Source: Adiantum capillus-veneris
Lineage: Eukaryota; Streptophyta; Polypodiopsida; Polypodiales; Pteridaceae
Reading direction: 5' to 3'
NCBI GenBank assembly: GCA_014529385.2
Contig: CM043968.1
Location: 8,226,648 to 8,290,647 of the forward strand
Length of the DNA: 64,000 bases
Position numbers and translations under genes: made by a program. The notes beneath the pieces are model-generated. The model made no database searches, was not told the origin of the DNA, and saw only the letters and a list, made by a program, of their open reading frames with translations. Below, one piece after another: positions 34,581 through 45,716 of this stretch. Position 1 is the stretch's first letter. The number at the start of each line of letters is the position of its first letter.

Positions 34581-35299
34581 TTCTTCCACTAAAGGTTGTG
34601 TGGCAATAAGTGGCAAGAAGACTAGCATACAACTAGTATATACAAGAGGTGAGAGAAGACGGCTCTCAGCCTATGCCCACTGGCTCACTCTATAACCGCT
34701 CTTGTATAGATGCAACATGCATACCACTAGTGCTAGAGCTACGATGACACTCATGATGCAGGTATCGAGTGACGACCTACATGATTCCACAATGCACAAT
34801 GCCAGTGTCACTCATCGCACAACTGACAACTCCCACTAATCAGCCGCATAAGCAAGATTAGGTCTTGAGACCAAAAGATCAGACATGAGAGATCCAAAAG
34901 CCAACAAAACATACGTTATGTGTGTCAACCTATCCCTGTCAGCAACCTCAGTGCCATATGCATCCTCATGAGGAATCACCTGACTATTCATCAACATGTT
35001 AGCATCGTTTGTCAAAGGCATATCTGTTGAGAATGACTGTAAAATTAAAAAATCAGCACCACTGTAATCACACACAGCTCTCTGAAGGACATTGTTGCCC
35101 TCAAACGTATCAGATGCATCATAGAACAATGCATCAGTCTGTGGCTCAATTGATGTCCTCAACTGATGACTTACCAAGCTGTGCATCCCCAGAGATACCA
35201 CAATCTGCGTGAATGTCACCAGAAGACAAATGCACAACCTGCTCTCCATGCAACACATCCGCAAAAGAGACATGCCTCATCTCTCGCTCCAAACATGGT
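34581..35299 (-). pseudogene. Copia internal sequence downstream of protease, unrecognised
   Basis: The minus-strand ORF 35273-34836 (145 codons) lies where integrase and RT would be expected, but it has neither the HHCC knuckle, the DD35E pattern nor an RT box. It may be the join left by a large internal deletion. Confidence 0.4.
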
Positions 35300-35690
35300 T
35301 GCAAATACATAGAGACTACATCGCCTCATCATAAATATGCAAAGGGTATACCAAACCACTTCTAGCACCTCTGGCTATCACTAGTGATCCCCTATGCATA
35401 TGAAATGACCGCTCTCCAAATAGTACACAATGTCCACTACTCTGCAACTGACACACTGAAACGAGATTCTCGCTGAATCCTGGTACATAACATACATCTC
35501 ATAGCGTAAGCAATTCATTGCAAGGTAAAGACATGCATACATCTCCAGCACCCTCTATGTCATATAATGAACCATCAAAAAACTGTACACAAACAAGTCT
35601 CCCACTAGAGAAAGAGAAAAACAAATCATGACGTGGCGTCATGTGAAAAACTACATGCTCATCTAGTAGAAACACGTAGACAATGTGCTA
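35300..35690 (-). pseudogene. Copia protease-region relic
   Basis: The minus strand reads FHMTPRHDLFFSFSSG, VQFFDGSLYDIEGAGDVCMS, DVCYVPGFSENLVSVCQLQS and then a LVYPLHIYDE-like end. This is the conserved stretch that follows the active-site DSGAS in copia polyproteins (FHMT, DG...I.G.G, L.DVRYVP.L..NLIS). The active-site aspartate triad itself is not readable (LLDEHVVFHMTP), so the protease is dead. An internal stop lies before DVCYVP. Confidence 0.8.
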
Positions 35691-35870
35691 TCCCAAGACA
35701 CAAAAGTAGTCTGAAGGCAAGCTAGACTCAAAAGTGACATGCCCGTCACATGCATACTCTCTAGCATTTGTCCTCATAGTAGCACCATGCATCTGCCTCT
35801 TCCGCTGCCTCATACGCTTGAAGCAACAGTGCCTAATATGCCCATTGCGGTTGTAGTGCCAACATGTCAT
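35688..35870 (-). pseudogene. Copia gag zinc-knuckle relic
   Basis: A 60-codon stretch begins MTCWHYNRNGHIRHCCFKRM. It fits the CX2CX4HX4C knuckle with the second cysteine changed to tyrosine. Its place just upstream of the protease-region code matches copia gag-to-protease order. Confidence 0.72.
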
Positions 35871-37392
35871 TCGCGATCATGAGCAAGAACTGTCTCTAAC
35901 TTGAAACGTCTCCATATCCATGCCAAAACTATGGCAAACAATGCTCGAGATCACAAGACTCTCCCACCCAAGAGTAAACCACTACCTCAAGCAAAGAAGA
36001 TGAAGAAACGGTCAAGCTCACTAGCCTTTGTAATAGGCATACATATGTGGCAAAATTTTGGCAGAGTCTCCTCTGTAACTGGAGCAAAAAACTTAACAGC
36101 AAATCAAAATGGAGACAACAACAACTGCCCAAATGTCCAATCCGGGAATGTACTCATCCGTAATTGCCTCACAAAGTCATACACAAAGCCAAACCACTCT
36201 AGCTGGAGTATCACTCAACGATGCAAGAAATGACATACATATGTGAGTGAAAAACTACTGCCAAAATGTATCAATGAATGAACAATGTGCCAGAAAATCG
36301 TAGCATACACAACCTGTTTAAACGTGGGAGTCAAAACTTGACCACTAAACTATTAGAAAGAAAATTGTGGATACGCATAAACCATGGCGAGAATTTGGGA
36401 AAAATTCGACAAAATTTTTCCTGAAAATTGAGCAAAAACTCAAGTACAATCTCTACCATAAAGCATAACACTACTCAATGCCAATGAGTAGAAATGCCAA
36501 AATGGCTCCACATTTTCACATACAATGGCAATCCAGACTCAATGTACATCAACGTAGTGACCGCACATAAGCAAGCACCAAAAAATTTGCAATCCGAAAA
36601 CTTGATCAATGTGAAAACAACGCTCTCAAGAGAGCTCACCGACACTTGAAAGTGCTTGCCAAAATGCATGTATAATGGGATCAACCATGCACCATAACTA
36701 TATGCGTTTCCATTTGCAAAGACCATGAATCCAAGCACAAAATCATTGCCAAAGTATTCTGTGAAAACCTGTGAAAGAAGCTCCACATGTGTGCTCCAAA
36801 AATCGTGTCTTTCAAGAGACCACTTTGATGGTGTGTAAATGCCTCCGTGACTCTTTGCCCAAATCTAACAAAAATCCTCAAACCACAAGCTCTTCACAAG
36901 CTAAAATTGCATTTTTGGCTCAACATTTATGCACCTAACTTTGAGCACCTTCGTGCTTCCAAAAGTGCATCAAACTCGCATACTATGCAAAAACAGAAAC
37001 CCAACAATTTCTATATACAGTCAATCTGAGCTGAATGTCAGCAAAACGGTGAGGAATTTGCAAAATTTTAGTTCTACAAAGTTGTATACCACGTCAAAAT
37101 AAAGGGGCTAGGTGGATAGGATTCTCAGATTTGCATTCTATAAGGAGAAAAAAAAATCTAAAAATAGTGATGTTGCGCACATAGTTTCTATGGCAGCACC
37201 TTCACTTACACACAATCTTTCACACTTCTTTCTGAGCTTCCACAAGAGCATACATCACGCTCAATTGAGCTCAAAAGCTCCCATTGCATTCTCACAAAGC
37301 TTTCAAGATTTCTTGATCTCTCAAGCACCGAGAACGAGCAAGCTATTGGCTCAAAGCTCTCGAAGTCATCATGCTCTTCGTGATCACCATGC
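35871..37392 (-). pseudogene. Copia leader and gag-side region, mostly unreadable
   Basis: Between the primer site and the zinc knuckle the minus strand should encode gag. The stretch 37436-37206 starts near the primer site and is acidic (HEEHDDFESFEPIACSF). Other ORFs (36786-36475, 36881-36681 minus) show no recognised gag core. Parts may be unrelated insertions. Confidence 0.35.
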
Positions 37393-37404
37393 GCTCTGAT
37401 ACCA
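37393..37404 (-). other. Primer binding site of the copia element
   Basis: The minus strand reads TGGTATCAGAGC, the standard plant initiator-Met tRNA primer match, four bases inside the LTR end. Confidence 0.85.
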
Positions 37405-37408
37405 ATTT

Positions 37409-37433
37409 TGAGTGCGCGAATGTTGTGCATGTG

Positions 37434-37499
<66 letters not shown>

Positions 37500-37663
37500 G
37501 GGGTGGAGCTCCCAAACCTCACTATATGAGCACAGTGTGAGAATAAGTGAGAGCTCCTTATTCTTTATACATATACAAAGAATAAGGAGATAGATGTGAG
37601 TAGTCAGACACTAACCGATGGAGATGGACAAAGCACGGTGAGGTACACTTCAAGATATATACA
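37409..37663 (-). repeat. 5' LTR of the copia element
   Basis: Partner of 34340-34580, with (AG)n at 37441-37494. The right-hand end is set by the best alignment to the ending of the partner and could be off by a few bases. Confidence 0.68.
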
Positions 37664-38342
37664 GAAGTTGGGATTTTGTTGAGAAGCTAGACAAGCATCA
37701 CTTTAACCTTTTATAGTATTTACAAAGGTTAAATTTGCAAAAAACTAGATAATTCTTTTAGCTAGATTCCCAGGGGTATAGTGGTACAAATGATAAGTGT
37801 TTATAGTTAAGTTTTTATAATCCACTATTTTATTTGAGTAATAGCTCTTACATACATCATTAAGAGATTTGTAAAATACAAGGCTCTTGTTTTGGGGAAA
37901 AATATCAAGGATAGAAATGAGTTTGATCCTATAATTAAAGAATCAAAGACCTAGGTCATCTCAACAATATCTTCAAAGATAACTCGCAACTCTTCCATCC
38001 ACTAAAGCTTCTCTAGATCAGAGGAGAGGCATCCAAGCTTCTTTACATTGATCTAGAAGATGCCACTATCAGAGTCCCATGCAAGTTTCCATCTCCTTTG
38101 GATTCTTGTTGATGGAAGAGAGAAAACCTTTATCAAAATCTCCATCATGTTGTAGAAAAAAGTAAATTTTGAAGAGTGGTAAGCATCCAAATTTATTCAT
38201 TCAAAAGTCTTGAACTTATGATACTCAACGACAACATCTCCCTGAAACATAGATGCTCCTAAGTTCTCAAACTTGAGCTTCCAACTTTCATTTTTTTCTT
38301 TCAAATGTTCAAACATCATCAAATGTCCAGTTTCCTAACCTA
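37664..38342 (-). pseudogene. Leader and gag-start region of the outer LTR element
   Basis: Minus-strand sequence following the primer site at 38343-38355. Charged code such as FEHLKEKNESWKLKFENLGA appears near 38310-38250, then degrades. It probably preceded the gag at 34300-33490 before the copia element inserted. Homology was not recognised, so this is positional inference. Confidence 0.4.
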
Positions 38343-38355
38343 GGCTCTGATACCA
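38343..38355 (-). other. Primer binding site of the outer LTR element
   Basis: The minus strand reads TGGTATCAGAGCC one base after the LTR end ...ATCTCACA. It is a complete 13-base match to the usual plant initiator-Met site. Confidence 0.85.
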
Positions 38356-38356
38356 T

Positions 38357-38600
38357 TGTGAGATCCCCATTCTGTCACCGTAACTACTTGGCAACTGGAG
38401 GGTACTTGATAGGTTGGTAGGTCCTAATCATTTGAGAAATGCATAGTCAAGATAGATTTGAATCCAATGGACATGCTCTCATCACAAAGTAACTCAAGTC
38501 TGAGAAACTATAGAGGTTTTCTAGCCCTATCACATAGGGGAAGCATGAAACTAGCACGAGAATTTAAACATCCCTAATTCTCATCTTCCAAAAGAAAGGT
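38357..38600 (-). repeat. LTR end, copy B (5' LTR end of the outer element)
   Basis: Starts tgtgagatcccca, directly beside the primer site. It matches 31072-31300 for about 230 bp, with the copy here longer by a short insertion near 38530-38565. Similarity stops near 38600, so the LTR seems truncated there. Confidence 0.68.
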
Positions 38601-40833
38601 GAAATGGGTGCTACAATATGTCTCCCATTAAGTTCAAAAATCTTGGATAGTTTGCAATGGCCTAGACCAGAAAATGCATTGATAGAAGCAACCAAAAGAA
38701 GGATGGAGGTAGATCTATGCACCACAATGAAATGTACCTATGTGTCACACCAAAAAAAAAAACTTAAAATGATTTATTTCTTTGCACATGTTTGTTTATA
38801 TTCTTTAGTTACAAGATGTTCATATGACGTGGATTTGCAAAGGCAACAATGCAACCAATGGGTTCCTTGCAGAAGGATGGGAAAGTGAGGTGGTCAACCA
38901 CCAAAGGGATATAATAAAGTGCTCTATTTTTGGTAAGAAACTAGTATGCAGATGAACGCATCATGAAGAAAGACATGCCAATGAAATTTCCATACAAAAA
39001 GATGGAAGCAAACAATGGGAGTATGGGAGACATTTGCCACTGATATTGTTGTTTGCGAGATTCTGGACCTTCAAATATGCCCCCACAGTGATATTGTGCT
39101 CGGCATCTATGTCAATAATGATGACTGCCATCTTAGCCATCTTTGCGAGTACCTCAATCTTAGATATAAATTCCTTCAATAGTATTCATTTTTGGGTGAA
39201 TAGCAAAGCTGTACAATTTAGAAAAGAGAAGGGTCTTTCTTTTGAAGGAAGTCTCATTCCCATGATGTATTATTATACAAACTCAACCACAGGGCCCTAT
39301 CTTAATAGAAATTTTATTTTACATCCCATCTCTATGCATAATTGTTGATTGTAAACTTTAAGCTAAGGTCTCTTAGTTTTTAATTCAATTTAGGTGATGC
39401 TTTTGGTTGTTCATTAATTATTTGAGTTGTGAACGTGTCAACTTTAAAAGTAATCAAGTCTTAGAAAATTGCTCGCAAGAGTTGTAATATTGTGCAAGTT
39501 TAGTTTTCTATTTATTGTGTTCGTTGAAAATTAATTTAAAATTTAATTATAAGTGCTTAAATGTTTTTCAAGTAGTTTTTCTAATGATTGTGGATATATA
39601 AGTCATTTGTGAAGTTTTATTAAAGTTTATTTCTCCTTCTCACAAATCTCTAGATCTCCAGGTTTTTATGCTAGATTTTCCCATCTACCTCCATGGCGAC
39701 GCCCCATGCTGCACTCCTCACGTAGCTCGCAAAGATGGGCCTTATCGATTATGCCAATTCACAAGTTCCCATGTTTGAGGGCACAATTGACATGGGGGCA
39801 ACATCATCCATCCATGCAATCAAGGAGTTTATTGAGTACATGGAGGCATGCATGTCTGAATATGCATTTTTTTTAAAGAGACTTACACCATATGGTTTTC
39901 TTATTTAGCATAGAAATCTGAAAAGAATTTTTAATATTGCCTATTGAGATTTTTCAAAGAGCTTACTAAGAGAGACTACAAGGTAGAGCATGAGGATGAC
40001 CTCATCAATTGGGCATGGGGTGTATAGGCACCCAATTCCTTAATTGGGACATGGTCCTAACTTTGCTGGTGCTTGAGGATAGGGAGAGGGGTGAGAAAGA
40101 AGAAAAAATCAAGCAAGAAGCCCTTGTAATCCTTGTTGACAAGAGATATGGGGAGGTTGAAGAGACTAGTGAGCATGAAGAGGCATCAATGGCACTTGTG
40201 CTCCTATAGGATTCTAGCCCCATGAAGGACATAGATCAAGTTATATGGAGATGAGGTGATAGAAGAGGTTCCGAACTTCCATCTACTCACTTTGAAATTG
40301 GGATTGAGGGTCATCAATTTAATTTCCTCAAGGACATTTCAAATACTATGGGACCTCAAGAGCATGAGTATGAGCAATTCTAAATTATTTCACACTCCCA
40401 CCCTTCAAAATTTCTCAAGAGTATGAGAAAATTCTAGATTATTTCACACTCCACCCTTCAAAATTGAGCTTTTGGAAGTATGAGCTTTGTAATCTTTTAA
40501 TTTTTTTGTACATCACACAAGGTCACCATGATTGCTCTCTATTTCCTATTCTTCTTAGTTATTGGTGGTGGGGGAAGAGGTGATTTTTGTTTCCATGCAA
40601 GGACATGGTTCTTGTATTCTTTTCTACACTCTTTTAGGATGGTCTATTCCTCTATGGTTTGAGCCGTATTCTTCTTTCACCTTTAAACTTTCTTTGGCCT
40701 ATTCACTATGGGTCTAGTCTTGCATGCCCTCTCTACAAGAAATCTACTTATCTAGGAAAATGGAGTCAATTGGAAAAAGATACACAAGAATCTGTTGCAA
40801 AGGAAACTTGTTGGGTCCATCAAAGTATGGGGG
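38601..40833. other. Mostly featureless; one short coding-like stretch
   Basis: Plus 39692-39909 reads from an ATG as MATPHAALLT, a stop, then LAKMGLIDYANSQVPMFEGT and a further 40 or so residues to a stop. It is coding-like but not recognised. Plus 40009-40209 is rich in Glu and Lys (DRERGEKEEKIKQEAL). Both could be gag-like debris. No LTR pair was found here. Confidence 0.35.
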
Positions 40834-41255
40834 TGTTTCTGCACTATGATCAAGTTGCATGCTACATTTTGGGGCACATAAAGAGGATTTTTTCATGTGA
40901 CACCATGTTTTTGGGGAAAAATTTTGGCCATATTGGGTAGCATTTGCACCAAAGACCCACATTAGGATTTTTTTTGGGATTGCAGGAGTCCCAAAGATGC
41001 TCCATGTGCCACAGCATGCAAAAGAATAGTTTGACTTGTGTTTGACCAAGTCAAACTAACCTTTTGCATGTTGTGGCACACAGAGTGTCTTTGAAGTTCC
41101 TCAAATCTCCAAAACCTCCCATGACATGGGTCTTTGGTGCAAATGCTTCCCGACTTGGCAAAAAGTTGCTCCCAAAACATGGAATCACATGAAAAAATCC
41201 TCTTTATGGTCCCAAAAATGTAGCACGTAGGCCAAACTTGTGCCATGGTGCACGA
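40834..41255. repeat. Large imperfect inverted repeat (about 205-bp arms)
   Basis: Arms at about 40834-41038 and 41047-41255 are reverse complements at most positions, with a short centre (41039-41046). Strong blocks include tttgacttg/caagtcaaa at the centre, gcatttgcaccaaagaccca and its complement, and aagaggattttttcatgtga and its complement. There is no ORF with a transposase motif. It looks like a MITE or foldback element, or a captured-fragment hairpin source. Its right end is about 35 bp from the first tandem unit. Confidence 0.85.
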
Positions 41256-42065
41256 ACTATCCTTGACCCTCCCCTAGACTCACAACAAAGTTTGATTTTG
41301 TAGTTAAATTCAATGAGCTTATTGTATATATGATGCTTTGAGTGCAGCTTATGGTGGAATCTCTAAAGATTTCACATAATGGGAAGAGAGTAGACCAAGT
41401 AGTAGAGTAGTAGTAGTAATAGGCCTTCTCAAAGATGCAAAATATTGACACTATAATGATGAGGTGAATAGTTTATTATCAGGTTTGTGTCATGATCATT
41501 GCCATTTACAAAGCAAATATCATGGATTTCTATTTTCTTCCTTCTAATCATCACAATTTTATAAGAGAGAATCTAGTTTTTACATTGAGGATAAAAGCCT
41601 TAGAACCGCTCATTGGGCCGTTCAAACCTTGGGGACACCATAGAATAGCTTACTTGAAAATGCAGCAAAGCAATAAAACGTTGGAATGGGGAGAGATGTC
41701 AAGGTACTTCCACAATTCTATATCTCATCGGTCACCTTGGCCCTCCAAGGCTAGAGACATAAATTTATAGACATCCTTCTTACCCATTTTTGGAGGGAAG
41801 TTGCTAAAAAGCTTAATAACAAGGGCATTGGCATACAGCCCAACTTTGGGACTATAGCAGGAGTTGCTGGAGAGGAACAAAGCAACTAACTCTCCAGTTC
41901 AACCTCAGTGGGAAAAAAGTTTACAGATCAGCATAGCCCGTGAGTAGCCTAACGTATGGTATCTACCAAACTACAAATCCAAGTTCAAGTGGATAGCTTG
42001 GTGGTGGCCAATGAATAGACATTTCCCAAAACTGCAAACTTAAGGATGTATACCTCACCCATATG

Positions 42066-42538
42066 GCCTCAAAGGATTGGTTCTTCCCGCTTAACAAGCA
42101 ATTGGGCTTAAACTGACGAGGCTCAAGATGGGAGACAGTCATGAAGAATACGGAACCCTCAATATTGAGGCCGCATGGGACAAAAGTTTTCTTATGGAAG
42201 GTACTTTGGGGAGCCATGTCGCCTGGAGTGAAGTTCTTGCCATGAAAATTGGTATAGATAGATGCTTGCAATACAAAATGTCTTGTGAAGACCTCCCTCA
42301 CCTTTTCAAGGAGTGCCTGACGATATGTGGCCTTGTAGGAAAGATCTGCAAATGGGTCCAAAGAACCTGGAAAATAGGATTCTTCAAGAACAATCTCTTC
42401 ATGGGAGGGAAGGTGTTCAAGAGCCATGCACTGCTCATCGCTATGCAAGTCATGAGATATTACTACTTCAAAGACATTTGGAAGGCAAGGAATTGTGGAA
42501 TCTTTGAGAGCTCCATGGAAAAAGCTAAGTTCTCGTAG
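42066..42538 (+). pseudogene. LINE-type ORF2 3' end (zf-RVT region) relic, unit 1
   Basis: The plus strand from about 42066 reads SKDWFFPLNKQLGLN, then RWETVMKNTEPSILRPHGTK and VFLWKVLWGAMSPGVKFLP. After a frame change near 42255 it reads YKMSCEDLPHLFKECLTICG, WVQRTWKIGFFKNNLFMGG and DIWKARNCGIFESSMEKAKF before TAG at 42536-42538. The FLWK-x-L...G, C...EDLPHLFKEC and IWKARN...FE pattern is that of the zinc-binding zf-RVT region at the C-terminus of plant LINE RT proteins; one cysteine of the usual CxxC pair is lost. The matching tracts in later units are at about 44271-44743, 46492-46964, 48724-49196, 50953-51429, 53188-53664, 55427-55903, 57668-58144, 59885-60360 and 62142-62618. Confidence 0.6.
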
Positions 42539-42860
42539 ATAGTCCAAGATAACAGGATACTTCTCCATTGGAAAACAAAGAAACTCTAAAGGGTGGCCTA
42601 AAACCATGGATGCTACAATGACACACTTGCATGGGTGAAAAGGTGGGCTTTTCCATTGTGTGAGGTAGCAACACCTTCATATGATGTATCTTTGATCCTT
42701 TTAAGGAGTCGTGCCTCATCACGACCATGGCAAGAACTTGTAATTTTTTGGCTTTATCAATATAACCTACTCACCATTGTGAATTTAGCCATTAGAACAA
42801 AAGGATAAAAGCCGTGCACTTGCAAATTATCATGACTTTGCCTTCTCTTCCTTATTGTCA

Positions 42861-43193
42861 TTGCAATTGTTTAAGTTGATTTATAAATTGAGGGGAGAAG
42901 CTTGTTCTTTAAAGGTTTTCTGGTGGACTCGACAATATGGTGTGTACAAGTACTACGAGTAGCATACTCAACAAAATAGAATGATTCACAAACATATAGA
43001 ACACCAAAAATGAAAAATCATTTGGCTTCTCGTCCTTAAAAACATTGCAATTGCATCGTTGGTTTTATACACTAAGGAGAGAATCTTATGCTTTAAAGGG
43101 TTTTTTGGTGGACTCAATAATATAATGTCTACAACTACTTTGAGTAGCATCTGAAACAAAATCAAATGATTCATCAAGAATGAAAAATCATTT
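42861..43193 (+). repeat. Internal diverged duplication within the unit (unit 1 copy)
   Basis: Sub-copies 42861-43023 and 43045-43193 (offset 184 bp) share ttgcaattg, ggtggactc, aatat..tgt.tacaa.tact..gagtagcat, and gaatgaaaaatcattt-type ends. The same pair recurs in every unit. In units 1 and 2 the second sub-copy lacks 15 bp that units 3-10 keep (cacaaatagttggaac region). Confidence 0.88.
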
Positions 43194-43283
43194 CATGCCC
43201 CACTAAGAAGTAACTAAGGTGTCCTAATTGTATAGACGTATTTAGATTTCAATCAAAATGCATGGCATTAGGTAATCTCTTCC

Positions 43284-43334
<51 letters not shown>

Positions 43335-43495
43335 GAGCAACAACAATATCGATATCTACAACAAAAGACTTATCCTTATTGCTTTTGGGTTTTTCTTTGT
43401 CATCCTTGGTGGAAGTAATCTATGGTAAGGTCGATTTGGAATCCATGTACTCTTTGCTAGTAGGTTCTTCAAGTTTTGTGAAAGGGAGTCACTTG

Positions 43496-45485
43496 TTTGA
43501 TTTTGTAGTTAAATTCAATGAGCTTATTGTATATATGATGCTTTGAGTGCAGCTTATGGTGGAATCTCTAAAGATTTCACATAATGGGAAGAGAGTAGAC
43601 CAAGTAGTAGAGTAGTAGTAGTAATAGGCCTTCTCAAAGATGCAAAATATTGACACTATAATGATGAGGTGAATAGTTTATTATCAGGTTTGTGTCATGA
43701 TCATTGCCATTTACAAAGCAAATATCATGGATTTCTATTTTCTTCCTTCTAATCATCACAATTTTATAAGAGAGAATCTAGTTTTTACATTGAGGATAAA
43801 AGCCTTAGAACCGCTCATTGGGCCGTTCAAACCTTGGGGACACCATAGAATAGCTTACTTGAAAATGCAGCAAAGCAATAAAACGTTGGAATGGGGAGAG
43901 ATGTCAAGGTACTTCCACAATTCTATATCTCATCGGTCACCTTGGCCCTCCAAGGCTAGAGACATAAATTTATAGACATCCTTCTTACCCATTTTTGGAG
44001 GGAAGTTGCTAAAAAGCTTAATAACAAGGGCATTGGCATACAGCCCAACTTTGGGACTATAGCAGGAGTTGCTGGAGAGGAACAAAGCAACTAACTCTCC
44101 AGTTCAACCTCAGTGGGAAAAAAGTTTACAGATCAGCATAGCCCGTGAGTAGCCTAACGTATGGTATCTACCAAACTACAAATCCAAGTTCAAGTGGATA
44201 GCTTGGTGGTGGCCAATGAATAGACATTTCCCAAAACTGCAAACTTAAGGATGTATACCTCACCCATATGGCCTCAAAGGATTGGTTCTTCCCGCTTAAC
44301 AAGCAATTGGGCTTAAACTGACGAGGCTCAAGATGGGAGACAGTCATGAAGAATACGGAACCCTCAATATTGAGGCCGCATGGGACAAAAGTTTTCTTAT
44401 GGAAGGTACTTTGGGGAGCCATGTCGCCTGGAGTGAAGTTCTTGCCATGAAAATTGGTATAGATAGATGCTTGCAATACAAAATGTCTTGTGAAGACCTC
44501 CCTCACCTTTTCAAGGAGTGCCTGACGATATGTGGCCTTGTAGGAAAGATCTGCAAATGGGTCCAAAGAACCTGGAAAATAGGATTCTTCAAGAACAATC
44601 TCTTCATGGGAGGGAAGGTGTTCAAGAGCCATGCACTGCTCATCGCTATGCAAGTCATGAGATATTACTACTTCAAAGACATTTGGAAGGCAAGGAATTG
44701 TGGAATCTTTGAGAGCTCCATGGAAAAAGCTAAGTTCTCGTAGATAGTCCAAGATAACAGGATACTTCTCCATTGGAAAACAAAGAAACTCTAAAGGGTG
44801 GCCTAAAACCATGGATGCTACAATGACACACTTGCATGGGTGAAAAGGTGGGCTTTTCCATTGTGTGAGGTAGCAACACCTTCATATGATGTATCTTTGA
44901 TCCTTTTAAGGAGTCGTGCCTCATCACGAGCATGGCAAGAACTTGTAATTTTTTGGCTTTATCAATATAACCTACTCACCATTGTGAATTTAGCCATTAG
45001 AACAAAAGGATAAAAGCCGTGCACTTGCAAATTATCATGACTTTGCCTTCTCTTCCTTATTGTCATTGCAATTGTTTAAGTTGATTTATAGATTGAGGGG
45101 AGAAGCTTGTTCTTTAAAGGTTTTCTGGTGGACTCGACAATATGGTGTGTACAAGTACTACGAGTAGCATACTCAACAAAATAGAATGATTCACAAACAT
45201 ATAGAACACCAAAAATGAAAAATCATTTGGCTTCTCGTCCTTAAAAACATTGCAATTGCATCGTTGGTTTTATACACTAAGGAGAGAATCTTATGCTTTA
45301 AAGGGTTTTTTGGTGGACTCAATAATATAATGTCTACAACTACTTTGAGTGGCATCTTAAACAAAATCAAAGGATTCATCAAGAATGAAAAATCATTTCA
45401 TACCCCACTAAGAAGTAACTAAGGTGTCCTAATTGTATAGACGTATTTAGATTTCAATCAAAATGCATGGCATTAGGTAATCTCT

Positions 45486-45553
<68 letters not shown>

Positions 45554-45716
45554 AAGAGCAACAACAATATCGATATCTACAACAAAAGACTTATCCTTAT
45601 TGCTTTTGGGTTTTTCTTTGTCATCCTTGGTGGAAGTAATCTATGGTAAGGTCGATTTGGAATCCATGTACTCTTTGCTAGTAGGTTCTTCAAATTTTGT
45701 GAAAGGGAGTCACTTG
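43496..45716 (+). repeat. Array unit 2 (2221 bp)
   Basis: Very close to unit 1, including the 214-codon minus-strand frame and the 15-bp deletion in the internal duplication. (CT)n(CA)n is at about 45490-45553, longer than in unit 1. Confidence 0.95.

Larger units (their letters stand above)
34340..37663 (-). mobile_element. Internally deleted Ty1/copia element with LTR pair
   Basis: LTR-like direct repeats at 34340-34580 and 37409-37663 share gatgtggggtggagctccca, tgagaataagtgagagctc and tattcttt.tat blocks and an internal (GA)n tract. A perfect primer-binding-site core TGGTATCAGAGC (minus; plus 37393-37404) lies next to the right LTR, so the element runs on the minus strand. A purine-rich GTGGAAGAA precedes the left LTR start TGTTAG. 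Inside are a gag zinc knuckle and protease-region code but no RT or integrase that I can read, so about 3.3 kb remains. The insertion appears to sit within or next to the leader and gag of the chromovirus derivative. A clear target duplication was not found. Confidence 0.75.
41291..43495 (+). repeat. Array unit 1 (2205 bp)
   Basis: LINE tract 42066-42538. The microsatellite (CT)n(CA)n is at about 43281-43333. It shares with unit 2 the minus-strand 214-codon frame, ctccattgg near 42565, a 15-bp deletion in the second half of the internal duplication, and gcctgacgatatg. Confidence 0.95.

Noticed and set aside
41492-41770. 92-codon plus-strand ORF repeated in every array unit
   Set aside because: It is conserved only because the units are recent duplicates. 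No motif is recognisable and the neighbouring frames look equally LINE-like, so it is not listed as a gene.
42313-42507. 64-codon plus-strand ORF in the array units
   Set aside because: It overlaps the zf-RVT-like frame in another frame and has no motif. Treated as a shadow.
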